Positions 36,592 through 45,225 of a DNA stretch of 64,000 nt are shown here, one piece after another. How positions within the stretch are numbered: the stretch's first letter is position 1; every line of letters starts with the position of its first letter. The notes under the pieces are model-generated. The model worked only from the letters and a program-made list of their open reading frames with translations, was not told the origin of the DNA and did no database searches. Where the stretch lies: assembly GCF_900162615.1 (NCBI RefSeq), contig NZ_FUFN01000010.1, forward strand, positions 2,200,519 to 2,264,518, given 5' to 3'. The stretch comes from Virgibacillus proomii (lineage in GTDB: Bacteria > Bacillota > Bacilli > Bacillales > Amphibacillaceae). Position numbers and translations under genes: made by a program.

Positions 36592-36658
36592 TGCGATCCT
36601 CCTCTCCTAAGCAAATGATGCAAATAAGACCCAGTGTTCGGGCCTTACCTGACATCAG

Positions 36659-37624
36659 TTACTTATGCTTATCATAAGCTTCAATAATTCGCTGCACGAG
36701 TGGATGCCTTACTACATCCGTTTGCTCTAAATATACAAAGCCGATTCCTTTTACCTCAGACAATAATGAACTTGCAACTATTAACCCTGATTGTACCCCT
36801 TTAGGCAAATCAATTTGTGTAATATCTCCAGTAATGACCATTTTCGAACCAAAACCCAGTCGAGTTAAAAACATTTTCATTTGTTCCGGTGTGGTATTTT
36901 GTGCCTCATCCAAAATGACAAACGCGTCATCCAGTGTTCTACCTCGCATATATGCAAGTGGTGCTATTTCAATCGTTTCCCGTTCGATAAGCCGCATCGT
37001 ATGCTCAGCACCTAATACATCATGTAAAGCGTCATAAAGTGGTCGTAGGTACGGGTCTACCTTTTCTTTCAAATCACCCGGTAAAAATCCTAAACTTTCA
37101 CCAGCCTCAACTGCAGGTCTTGTTAAAATGATCCGCTTGACAAAACCATTTTTTAAAGCATGAACAGCCATAACAACAGCTAAATATGTTTTTCCTGTAC
37201 CAGCAGGCCCTATTCCGAATACAAGGTCATTTGCTTTTATAGCAGAAACATATTTCTTTTGTCCTAACGTTTTTACACGAATTGATTTTCCTTTTACATT
37301 TTTTGTTATCTCATCTTCAAACAATGTTTCAAATTGGTTGATTTTATCTTTTTTTGCTAAATCTACTGCATACACTACATCTCTCTCTGTAATCGTTAAT
37401 CCTTTACGAATAACAGATAGCAATGCTGATAATATATCTTGAACTAAAGTAACCGTCTGTTCCTCTCCAGAAACATGCACAAGTTCTCCTCTTGTAGTGA
37501 TGGAAACATCAAGCAGCTCTTCAAGTTGATGAAGATACTTGTCATTATTTCCAAACAGTGCTAATGCTTCATTTGGACTTGTTAATTGTAAATCAATTAC
37601 TGTAAGATTTTCTGGCATACTCAA
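36659..37624 (-). CDS. phoH: PhoH-like ATPase
   Basis: A 321-aa cytosolic P-loop ATPase. A KH-like N-terminal region, then Walker A GPAGTGKT near 137-144 and Walker B VILDEAQN near 238. PhoH proteins are linked to RNA metabolism. It overlaps yqfD by four bases, and pgpH follows 67 bases later. Confidence 0.94.
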   Translation of the reverse strand: MSMPENLTVIDLQLTSPNEALALFGNNDKYLHQLEELLDVSITTRGELVHVSGEEQTVTLVQDILSALLSVIRKGLTITERDVVYAVDLAKKDKINQFETLFEDEITKNVKGKSIRVKTLGQKKYVSAIKANDLVFGIGPAGTGKTYLAVVMAVHALKNGFVKRIILTRPAVEAGESLGFLPGDLKEKVDPYLRPLYDALHDVLGAEHTMRLIERETIEIAPLAYMRGRTLDDAFVILDEAQNTTPEQMKMFLTRLGFGSKMVITGDITQIDLPKGVQSGLIVASSLLSEVKGIGFVYLEQTDVVRHPLVQRIIEAYDKHK

Positions 37625-38841
37625 TCTCCTTGACCTAAAGGTTGTGCTTCAACAATATTTTCCTCTACACTTATATATAAGTGTAGTTTAACTTTACCAT
37701 TCTGTATAGATTCATGCAAAACTTTTTCTGACAAGATTTTAGCTTCAGGACCTAATTGTAGTTTTAATTGTTCTTTTGCTTGTTTCATCCCAACTTCTAT
37801 TGCTTCTTTTTCTGTTCGCTTATAGTTAGTATACGTTTTTTCATAAAGTTTTGTTTCAATAAATTTTATAGGCAAGTCCCATTTTAAAAAACGAAGCGGT
37901 TTTTCCATCTCTTCTCGATAAATTTCAGTAAATTCAGGAGAGCCAAACCCCCATACCGGTAATTTAACATCGCTAAAGGCAATATGATATTTTTCTTCCT
38001 GATTACCAGTTAGGCGTTCCGTACTTGTTTCTAGTGGTACTGTCACTTTAACTTCATACCATGTAGTAGCGGTTATTTCACCATCGGCAGCAACATACCT
38101 GATTTTCCTTTTCTTATCTTTTTTTTCCTCATTATTATCTGCTTCCATACCCATCTTTCCTGAAACAAGTAAGTCACCCTTTTCAACAAAATCATGCACT
38201 TCTACTTGCGCTACTCCTTGGGAAACATACATCTTTTTGATAATCCCCTTTTTTGCTGCAATCAAGTTTCTTGGATTCTTCTTCTCTTCTTCCTTCACAA
38301 CAACCTTCTCCACACCTTCTAAATAAAAAGTAGTGCCCTTTTGGTCAATCCCCACCCACAATAACTCAGGAACATCATCTAATAACTGTTGCTGAATTTC
38401 CTTTGGTGAATCAAGTGAAAAAATCCATGATCCAGGATGAATACCGTATTGATTTAGCTGTTTGTTTATTTTTTCTTCAATATCTTTTGGGACGCCTGTA
38501 ATTTTTACTTCCCACACGATATTAGATAACCCAAATATAAGTAACATACTTAAAATAAAAGCAATAATTAATTCTTTTTTTCGTAAATAACGACGGATAA
38601 CAAATGGGTAACCCTTTCGATCGATAAACTTGATTTTATAATTTGTTCCTCGCCTTAAGCGTTTAATATGTTTTACATCTTTTAACCGGATTGTACCGTT
38701 ACAGGTATCACTTTTGGGTTTTGTGACATTCCAGATGCGGATTCCATAACTTGTACAATGCTGGAAAAAAAGCTCTGGTTTGTTTCCACTAACGGAAATT
38801 GTGACAGAACCTGTTATAATGGATTCTTCTTTTTGCTTCAT
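37621..38841 (-). CDS. yqfD: sporulation protein YqfD
   Basis: A 406-aa protein with a cytosolic start, one membrane helix (about 90-110, ELIIAFILSMLLIFGLSNIVW) and a long extracellular beta-rich part. It matches the YqfD family, made in the mother cell and important for sporulation. It works next to YqfC and overlaps phoH. Confidence 0.9.
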   Translation of the reverse strand: MKQKEESIITGSVTISVSGNKPELFFQHCTSYGIRIWNVTKPKSDTCNGTIRLKDVKHIKRLRRGTNYKIKFIDRKGYPFVIRRYLRKKELIIAFILSMLLIFGLSNIVWEVKITGVPKDIEEKINKQLNQYGIHPGSWIFSLDSPKEIQQQLLDDVPELLWVGIDQKGTTFYLEGVEKVVVKEEEKKNPRNLIAAKKGIIKKMYVSQGVAQVEVHDFVEKGDLLVSGKMGMEADNNEEKKDKKRKIRYVAADGEITATTWYEVKVTVPLETSTERLTGNQEEKYHIAFSDVKLPVWGFGSPEFTEIYREEMEKPLRFLKWDLPIKFIETKLYEKTYTNYKRTEKEAIEVGMKQAKEQLKLQLGPEAKILSEKVLHESIQNGKVKLHLYISVEENIVEAQPLGQGD

Positions 38842-38851
38842 GTCCTCCTCC

Positions 38852-39136
38852 TTAATCGTCTGGTATAAAAGTAATATTTTTGATAGTACCCTCTAGCAAT
38901 ATCTCTTCTGGAAGCATTAATTTTAATACAAATGATGAGCCGGTAATCCTAATAAAACCTTTGTTCGCTCTTAGTTTTAATTCGCTATCAGAATACGTAG
39001 CTACACCCTTATGATTTTCAATATAAACATGTATATGGCCAATTACAGTAATTCTAGGAAGTTCAAGTACTACATCTGAAGGAAGTGCAAAATATTTCGT
39101 TAACCATGGTCGGATTCCTTGATGCCATTTTTTCAC
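38852..39136 (-). CDS. yqfC: sporulation protein YqfC
   Basis: A 94-aa small beta-rich protein with repeated short strands (ELPRITVIGHIHVYIENHKGVATYSD, GFIRITGSSFVLK). YqfC family, sigma-E controlled in B. subtilis. It lies 10 bases ahead of yqfD. Repeats B11/A5 fill the gap upstream. Confidence 0.88.
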   Translation of the reverse strand: MKKWHQGIRPWLTKYFALPSDVVLELPRITVIGHIHVYIENHKGVATYSDSELKLRANKGFIRITGSSFVLKLMLPEEILLEGTIKNITFIPDD

Positions 39137-39229
39137 AAATGCAGCCCCCTCTCACATTTATATTTATGAAATAACAGAAGAGATAAGAACAGTTAAGGAG
39201 AAAAACTAGCAGTGAAGCAAAAAAATATA

Positions 39230-39480
39230 TGGATAAAGCGAATACTACTTTCATGAATTCCTTTGGGAGTTCAAGAATTGTAAAGAATACGAGACGATTA
39301 AGTAGGAGGTAACGGTAGCTGCATGCCCATTGTTTAGGTCGCCAGGACAAGGAAAGCTTCTCGAATAAGCATCGCGGTTTTTCAAGGGCAAGGAAAGCTA
39401 CGTCAGCGATAATTCGCACGCAGAAAAGAGCTCTTCTTTTCAAGAAGAAAAAAGCGAAAGCGTTCGGGTAAGCGACGTAC
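39230..39480 (-). repeat. family B repeat B11 (long form, degenerate)
   Basis: Minus-strand copy with cassette units seen as GGACAAGG and GCGATAATTCGC-like segments (39350-39440). Both ends are decayed. Adjoins repeat A5. Confidence 0.5.
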
Positions 39481-39493
39481 AAACAGCAGAACT

Positions 39494-39672
39494 TTTGTAG
39501 AGCTAATGGAAACATACCTCTAAAACAGGGGTATGCCGATGATAGGCGGCAAGCCGCTTTTAGTTGGCCTTCCTTTAGATTCAAGCCGATGTTGACTTAT
39601 CGGATGAAGAAGAACAGAGCTTGCTATCAGCACGAGTGCTTCAGCTAGACCATGCTTACTATGTAGAAACGA
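39494..39672 (+). repeat. family A repeat A5
   Basis: GTAGAGC lead, CATACCTCTAAAACAGGGGTATG hairpin, GCGGCAAGCCGC palindrome near 39543-39556, GATGTTGACTTATCGG and a TATGTAGAAACGAAAATAA tail. Confidence 0.72.
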
Positions 39673-39743
39673 AAATAATTTCGAAACAATGAAAGCCATT
39701 TGGCGCATACACCAAATGGCTTTCATTGTTTCGAAATTATTTT
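39672..39743. terminator. 32-bp perfect inverted repeat ending the floA operon
   Basis: Left arm 39672-39703 and right arm 39712-39743 are fully complementary around an 8-nt loop. The stop codon of the 39737 gene lies inside the right arm. It is far longer than needed for termination. Confidence 0.85.
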
Positions 39744-40270
39744 CTTCGTTCAGCCAAAACACTACGATAAGGCTTTTTCGCTCTTGGCGGACCTAACACT
39801 TCTGCCATAATAATTCCATTAACCAGCCCTTTTTGCGTCAAATTACTTGAAACTTGACGTTTCATTTTCGTTCTTAATTGATCGCTCTTAGGTTTGCTTT
39901 TTAGAGATCGGTTTAAAGTAGTAGAATACGCACTACTGGAAAACTCGTCGACGTTTTCCATAAAGCTTGTTTCAACTTGTTTCACTAACTGATCCATTTG
40001 TGGTTTTAGCTCTTGCGTAGAGGTAGTGTTTGTCATAGTAGGAGCTTCCTTTTTGGGAAGCTGCCGCCGTTTTGTCGGATCATGCCATTGCCTTTTCATT
40101 TCCCCGCCAAAAGGAGAGGTTGGTCGATTTTGACGTTTTGGTCTTGTATCTTTCTTTTCCGCTTCTTGTTCTTTTGAAATACTGTTTTTTAAAAATCCAA
40201 TAACCCCTGCAACGATAGCTAAAACTACAAAAATATTACTAAAAATCAGGTCAACAATCTCTTCCATCAA
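39737..40270 (-). CDS. membrane-anchored basic protein of the floA operon (YqfB position)
   Basis: A 177-aa protein. An N-terminal membrane helix (about 5-27) is followed by a long, probably disordered basic and hydrophilic region and a final VNGIIMAEVLGPPRAKKPY block. It is 27 bases behind floA and shares its transcript. B. subtilis has the smaller yqfB at this place, so it may be its counterpart, but I do not recognise a domain. An association with the flotillin scaffold is an inference from the operon. Confidence 0.7.
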   Translation of the reverse strand: MMEEIVDLIFSNIFVVLAIVAGVIGFLKNSISKEQEAEKKDTRPKRQNRPTSPFGGEMKRQWHDPTKRRQLPKKEAPTMTNTTSTQELKPQMDQLVKQVETSFMENVDEFSSSAYSTTLNRSLKSKPKSDQLRTKMKRQVSSNLTQKGLVNGIIMAEVLGPPRAKKPYRSVLAERRK

Positions 40271-40297
40271 ACCCCCTCCTTTTCGATTGCTGAACGT

Positions 40298-41293
40298 TTA
40301 ATTTTGTTCATGGTCATCGCTGTTATTTTTGGTAAGCTTTCCTATAGAGCCTCGCATATCCGTATCTGCATCAATATTTTTGTAATTCATATAATCCATT
40401 ACGCCAAGATGTCCAGATCTTAATGCTTCGGCAAGTGCAAGTGGTACATCTGCTTCTGCTTCCACTACTTTTGCACGCATTTCCTGAACTCGTGCAAGCA
40501 TCTCCTGTTCTTGAGCAACCGCCATCGCACGACGCTCTTCCGCTTTTGCCTGTGCAATATTTTTATCAGCTTCAGCCTGATCCGTTTGCAGTATTGCCCC
40601 AATATTCTTGCCAATATCTACATCAGCAATATCAATGGACAATATTTCAAAAGCAGTACCTGCATCTAAACCGCGATTTAGTACATTATGAGAAATGGAA
40701 TCAGGATTCTCTAATACCTCTGTATGAGAATGAGAGCTACCGATTGTACTTACAACACCTTCTCCGACACGGGCAATGACTGTTTCCTCTCCAGCACCCC
40801 CGACGAGTCGGTCAATATTAGCACGGACAGTAATCCTTGCTTTCGCTTTTACCTCAATTCCATCCATCGCAATTCCGGATATAAAAGGAGTTTCAATTAC
40901 TTTTGGATTAACACTCATTTGTACTGCTTCTAAAACATCTCGTCCAGCTAGGTCAATTGCTGCACCGCGTTGAAACGGAAGTTCAATATTAGCACGATGC
41001 GCAGCAATCAAGGCATTTACAACTCGATCAACATTTCCCCCTGCCAAGTAGTGACTTTCCAGTTGATTTGTTTTTACATTTAAACCGGCTTTATGGGCTT
41101 TAATTAACGGATTAATAACTCGACTAGGTACAACTCGACGCAGACGCATTCCTACTAGTTGAAAAATCCCTACCTTGACCCCGGCAGCTAAAGCACTGAT
41201 CCACAACATAATTGGGATAAATGTAAATAAAATAGCTACAGCAATTAAAATAACCGCAATAATAATTATCGGCATTAAACTTTGCAAGTCCAT
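40298..41293 (-). CDS. floA: flotillin-like protein FloA
   Basis: A 331-aa membrane scaffold of functional microdomains. A hydrophobic hairpin (about 5-45) anchors it, followed by a PHB/SPFH-like domain and an Ala/Glu-rich coiled coil (about 230-290, DQAEADKNIAQAKAEERRAMAV). I use the ATG preceded by TAGGAGG, giving MDLQSLMPIII and the usual FloA length, rather than the ATG 12 codons upstream. Co-transcribed with nfeDB. Confidence 0.95.
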   Translation of the reverse strand: MDLQSLMPIIIIAVILIAVAILFTFIPIMLWISALAAGVKVGIFQLVGMRLRRVVPSRVINPLIKAHKAGLNVKTNQLESHYLAGGNVDRVVNALIAAHRANIELPFQRGAAIDLAGRDVLEAVQMSVNPKVIETPFISGIAMDGIEVKAKARITVRANIDRLVGGAGEETVIARVGEGVVSTIGSSHSHTEVLENPDSISHNVLNRGLDAGTAFEILSIDIADVDIGKNIGAILQTDQAEADKNIAQAKAEERRAMAVAQEQEMLARVQEMRAKVVEAEADVPLALAEALRSGHLGVMDYMNYKNIDADTDMRGSIGKLTKNNSDDHEQN

Positions 41294-41364
41294 TTTATAA
41301 CCTCCTAATTTATATTTGTAAAACTTCACACTATCGGCCTACCAATATAAATGAAGTTAAACAA

Positions 41365-42693
41365 CTAATTCATTTGTCTTACTACAATGCGTACACCTTC
41401 GACTTTAACAATTTTCACCTTTTCATTTTGATCAATGAATCGACCTTCCGATACTACATCAAGTCGTTCATCATCAAAAACAGCAGTTCCGGCCGGCCGT
41501 AATGGTGTCACTGTAACACCTTCCAAACCAATTAATTCCAAGCGGTTCACAGAGGAAACATAACCCAGCTCGGTACTCGTTTGATCCTTAAGAATAATAT
41601 GCCGAAAAATCCCTTTATCCATGCCGATTCGGCGAAATAAAATCACAGAAACAATAATGGACAATAAAAAGGCAATAGCAATACTCATAGCCATATGCCC
41701 AATATCATAGCCTGACATAAACAATGAACCTATTACCGAAGCCGTCCCAAGGAGTCCCAATATTCCTCCAGGAACAAAAAATTCTGCAATAATTAGCACG
41801 ATACCTAAAATAAGCAAAATAACTGCTTCCATTCCGGCTAATCCTGCTACAATATGACCATAAAAGAACAACACGAGGGAGACAAGTCCCATTATACCTG
41901 CTACCCCAAATCCTGGTGAATATAATTCTACTACTAATCCTAAACTTGCTAGAGAAAGTAATATTGGGATAACGACCGGATGAGTTAAAAACCTGGCAAT
42001 CTCCTCAGCTAAAGTTGGTTCTTTCTCCACGACTGTTGCATTTTCTAAACCTAAATCCTGAAGAAGCTCTTGTCGATCTGCAACCGTTCCTTCCGAATAA
42101 CCAACTTTTATCGCTTGGGAAGGACCAAGCGTTAAAAATTTTCCTTTGCCTGCATCTAATTCAGGTAAATCAATGCTTTTATCTGCCATTGCCATTGCGT
42201 ATAACGGGTCTCTTCCTTTTGATTCAGCTGCACTCTTCATAGCAGCTATCCAAGCTGATTGGGCCTTTTCATCAGCAGCGTTTCCATCTGAAGTAATCAC
42301 ACCACTTGCCCCCATTGTTGCTTGCGGTTTCATATAAATATAGTCCGTATTTAAGGCAATATAAGAACCTGCAGACAAAGCCTTATTAACAATAAATGAT
42401 GTTGTAGGAACTTTAATATCTTGTAAAAGGCGGGCAATTTCTCCTGCTGAATCAACTCTACCACCAGGTGTATTTATTTCAAAAATGATGTGATCGGTTC
42501 CTTCTTCCACAGCCTCTTTTATTGCTCTGGTTAGAAATGCCTGTAACCCTCTTTCTACTTCTTTTTCAATTGGAATAACATGAACAGATTTCCCACTTCC
42601 TTTATTTGCATAGATTAGGGTTTCACTGTTAAAAGCGATGTAGAAAAACGCACAAAACAAAATAAAATATGTAATAAATCTGTTAGCAGGCAA
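41365..42693 (-). CDS. nfeDB: NfeD-family membrane-bound serine protease
   Basis: A 442-aa protein. A signal anchor, then a ClpP-class protease domain (about 35-230) with GGRVDSAGEIARLL and the catalytic region SAGSYIALNTDYIYMKPQATMGASG (near 106-130), four to five membrane helices (about 240-365), and a C-terminal OB-fold NfeD domain. It is the standard partner of FloA (B. subtilis yqeZ). A shorter NfeD lies at 13275. Confidence 0.93.
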   Translation of the reverse strand: MPANRFITYFILFCAFFYIAFNSETLIYANKGSGKSVHVIPIEKEVERGLQAFLTRAIKEAVEEGTDHIIFEINTPGGRVDSAGEIARLLQDIKVPTTSFIVNKALSAGSYIALNTDYIYMKPQATMGASGVITSDGNAADEKAQSAWIAAMKSAAESKGRDPLYAMAMADKSIDLPELDAGKGKFLTLGPSQAIKVGYSEGTVADRQELLQDLGLENATVVEKEPTLAEEIARFLTHPVVIPILLSLASLGLVVELYSPGFGVAGIMGLVSLVLFFYGHIVAGLAGMEAVILLILGIVLIIAEFFVPGGILGLLGTASVIGSLFMSGYDIGHMAMSIAIAFLLSIIVSVILFRRIGMDKGIFRHIILKDQTSTELGYVSSVNRLELIGLEGVTVTPLRPAGTAVFDDERLDVVSEGRFIDQNEKVKIVKVEGVRIVVRQMN

Positions 42694-42769
42694 ATAAATT
42701 CACCCCCTTTAATATGTATTAACTAATACGAATAATTTTAAAAATGGTTTCAATTTAAATGGAACTATT

Positions 42770-42870
42770 TTAGAAAATCTTGGCTTGTGCCAAGTCTTTA
42801 TGGCGAAAGCTATCGTTTTTCTTATATTATAAACCATAAAGTTTCATACTTCCTATAGTATAAAAATATA
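42770..42870 (+). repeat. family D repeat D4, uninterrupted
   Basis: TTAGAAAATCTTGGCTTGTGCCAAG stem, TTATGGCGAAAGC and TTCTTATATTATAAA followed directly by the TTTCATACTTCC..GTATAAAAA end. This is the empty version of D1 and D3. Confidence 0.72.
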
Positions 42871-42990
42871 CCATAAAATAACTTGCAAGCACACTCTGTT
42901 TTATTCTTACTGATTAGTCTACCTAAACAAATCGATTTTACTACGTCGAATTACAATCCACGCTAAATTTCATTGGGCTTAAGGTATACG

Positions 42991-43026
42991 AAAAGACCCT
43001 AATCAATTCACTGACTAGGGCCTTTT
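42991..43026 (-). terminator. terminator of rpsU-yqeY
   Basis: 14-bp stem (42991-43004 with 43013-43026) that pairs fully on the minus strand when two G-U pairs are allowed. T-rich end, at the yqeY stop codon. Confidence 0.75.
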
Positions 43027-43027
43027 G

Positions 43028-43477
43028 TTAGTTACTCAACTGTTTTTGTACAAGTTTATTAATTTGTGAACCATCTGCTTTACCTTTTACCTTAGGCATA
43101 ATCGCACTCATTACTTTACCAATATCTTTTTTTGAAGTTGCATTTACTTCTTCGATGGTTGACTGAACAATTGCCTCGAGCTCTTCATTTGTAAGCTGTT
43201 TTGGCATATATTTTTCCAAAATATGCAATTCTGTTTCAGTTTTTTGAACAAGATCTTCGCGTTCAGCTGATTTGAATTCTTGGAGGGAATCTTTTCTTTG
43301 TTTTACTTCTCTAGACAAGATAGTTAATTCTTCGTCTTCTGATAATACATCTTTTCCAAGTTTAATTGATTCATTTTGTAAAGAAGCTTTCACCATACGA
43401 ATAACACTAAGGGTCTCTTTGTCTTTATTCTTCATCGCTTGCTTCATATCTTGATTTAATTTTTCAAGTAATGTCAT
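43028..43477 (-). CDS. yqeY: GatB/YqeY domain protein
   Basis: A 149-aa helical protein of the YqeY family, related to the C-terminal domain of GatB and thought to interact with tRNA. Signature KNKDKETLSVIRMVKASLQNESIKLG near 17-42 and GKVMSAIMPKVKGKADGSQINKLV near the end. 14 bases after rpsU, as in most Bacillales. Confidence 0.94.
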   Translation of the reverse strand: MTLLEKLNQDMKQAMKNKDKETLSVIRMVKASLQNESIKLGKDVLSEDEELTILSREVKQRKDSLQEFKSAEREDLVQKTETELHILEKYMPKQLTNEELEAIVQSTIEEVNATSKKDIGKVMSAIMPKVKGKADGSQINKLVQKQLSN

Positions 43478-43491
43478 CTATTGCACCCTCT

Positions 43492-43668
43492 TTAGAATTT
43501 ACGCTTTCTAGCAGCTTCAGATTTCTTTTTGCGGCGTACACTTGGTTTTTCGTAGTGTTCACGCTTACGATATTCCTGCAATGTACCGCTTTTGGACACA
43601 CTACGCTTAAAGCGACGAAGAGCATCTTCAAGAGACTCGTTTTTACGAACGCGAGTTGTATTTGACAT
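43492..43668 (-). CDS. rpsU: 30S ribosomal protein S21
   Basis: A 58-aa basic protein of the 30S subunit, MSNTTRVRKNESLEDALRRF then a KKKSEAARKRKF tail. The start is the ATG preceded by AGGGAGGGAAATTAGC; the frame opens 15 codons earlier but that is not used. Co-transcribed with yqeY. Confidence 0.96.
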   Translation of the reverse strand: MSNTTRVRKNESLEDALRRFKRSVSKSGTLQEYRKREHYEKPSVRRKKKSEAARKRKF

Positions 43669-43806
43669 GCTAATTTCCCTCCCTCCGAAGCACAAAACAG
43701 ATTGTACTAGCATATGACTTTCAATTCACATGCTTTTTAAAGTATAATATAATCCTTTATTTTGGTCAACTGCTTCTAACCAAACTATAGGTATTTTATG
43801 CTTGTT

Positions 43807-44478
43807 TTAATAAGAAGTTTCTCCTTTTTCTCCTTTTATAATCGAAACACCAGCACTTGCTCCAATTCGAGTTGCACCTGCTTCAATCATAGCTTTCGTT
43901 GTTGGTAGATCACGGACGCCACCAGAGGCTTTTACTCCCATATCAGGACCAACAACTTCACGCATTAAACGAATATCTTCAACGGTGGCCCCTCCGCCAG
44001 AAAACCCTGTCGAGGTTTTTACATAATCTGCTCCTGCTTGTTTTGCCAACTTACAAGCACGAATTTTTTCGTCTTTCGTTAATAAAGAAGTCTCAATAAT
44101 TACTTTTGTTAGTGCTTTTTCCTCTGCAGCCCTAACTACCGCTTCTATGTCTGCTTTTACAGTTTCGTCGTCACCAGATTTTAAAGCGCCAACATTAATA
44201 ACCATATCTACTTCTGTTGCACCATCTTTAATTGCTTGTTTTGTCTCATTCACTTTAATAGCAGTGGTTGTTGCTCCAAGTGGAAAACCAATGACTGTAC
44301 AAACTTTAACGGATGTAGTTTTTAATTTATCGTAGCAATAAGAAACCCAATATGGATTAACACAAACAGAAGCAAATTCGTATTCTTTTGCCTCATTTAC
44401 AATCTGATCAATTTTCTCTTTTGTTGTATCTGGTTTCAGTTGCGTGTGATCAATGTACTTTGCTAAATTTTTAATCAT
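43807..44478 (-). CDS. deoC: deoxyribose-phosphate aldolase
   Basis: A 223-aa TIM-barrel aldolase that splits deoxyribose 5-phosphate to glyceraldehyde 3-phosphate and acetaldehyde. The Schiff-base lysine is in DYVKTSTGF near 150 and the catalytic Asp in EVDMVINVG near 90. The start is the ATG behind AAGGAAGG, 16 codons inside the longest frame. B. subtilis has yqeW here instead; deoC with cdd belongs to nucleoside salvage, and cdd is missing from its usual place at era-dgkA. Confidence 0.94.
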   Translation of the reverse strand: MIKNLAKYIDHTQLKPDTTKEKIDQIVNEAKEYEFASVCVNPYWVSYCYDKLKTTSVKVCTVIGFPLGATTTAIKVNETKQAIKDGATEVDMVINVGALKSGDDETVKADIEAVVRAAEEKALTKVIIETSLLTKDEKIRACKLAKQAGADYVKTSTGFSGGGATVEDIRLMREVVGPDMGVKASGGVRDLPTTKAMIEAGATRIGASAGVSIIKGEKGETSY

Positions 44479-44675
44479 TTTTTCCTTCCTTCCTAAATTA
44501 AGTTGTACGTACCTCTTAAGTATCATAGCATTAATTAGTATAGAAATCTATTCACGAGACTAAATATGATTGACGAATTTTCTTAAAAGCAATTGAAACT
44601 AGCTCTAAACGAGAATGCCACAAAACTAATAAAAGCGAAAAACTTGACGTCACGAACTGCTAGCCTTACATAGAT

Positions 44676-45165
44676 TTAGTAAGCAAGCGGTTAGCAACGT
44701 AGGGAACTGAACAGCTTCTGACGAGATAAAGTGAACCTTCATTCAACTCCTTTTCCCTTAGAAAACCGTGATGTATCCCTGTCGTAGCAACTCTGTCCTT
44801 GAAAAACCACGATGCCTATTCAAGAGGCTTTCCTTATCCTTGGAAAGGAAAGCACTTCTGCGTGCGATGTATTTGCTGACGCAGTTTTCCTTGTCCTGTC
44901 GAACGGAACGAATCGGGCATTTAAGTATCTTTTCTCTACTTATTTTCTATAACTCTTGAATGGGGAGTCTTACGGCACCTTACATGAATGATAAAGAAAC
45001 ATGTCACTAAAACAGGGGTATGCCAACGCCTAAGCGGAAAGCCCATTTTAGGTCAATCTTCCTTTAGATTCGAACTGACGTTGGCTTACCGTAGATAGAA
45101 GATTAAAGTTTACTAATGCTTGAGTGCTTAAGCTACTTTCAAAAATGTATGACTATGAACAAATA
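44676..45165 (+). repeat. family A repeat A6, interrupted by B12
   Basis: Left part 44676-44725 (AGCAAGCGGTTAGCAACG..) and right part 44996-45165 (ATGTCACTAAAACAGGGGTATG, GCGGAAAGCCC, ATTCGAACTGACGTTGGCTTACC, TTAAGC) are contiguous in A1, A2 and A4. Confidence 0.68.
44731..44990 (+). repeat. family B repeat B12 (long form) inside A6
   Basis: 260 bp flanked by ATAAA (44726-44730) and ATAAA (44991-44995). It carries two to three cassette units (CCGTGATGTATCC, CCACGATGCC, GTGCGATGTATTTGC) and AACGAATCGGGCATTTAAG. The right arm ACGGCACC of the long stem is intact; the left hairpin is lost. Confidence 0.75.
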
Positions 45166-45189
45166 TTATACATTCCTACTTAATTAAGA

Positions 45190-45222
45190 AAAGCAACCCG
45201 ATCACTTTTGACCAGGTTGCTT
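45190..45222 (-). terminator. terminator of the dnaJ-prmA-rsmE-mtaB side
   Basis: GAAGCAACC/GGTTGCTTTTC stem with an inner GGTC/GATC extension, directly after the mtaB stop codon. Confidence 0.78.
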
Positions 45223-45225
45223 CTA

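Noticed and set aside
39063..39762. 173-aa and 80-aa minus-strand frames
   Set aside because: Translations of repeats B11 and A5 and the 32-bp inverted repeat; neither has a start signal.
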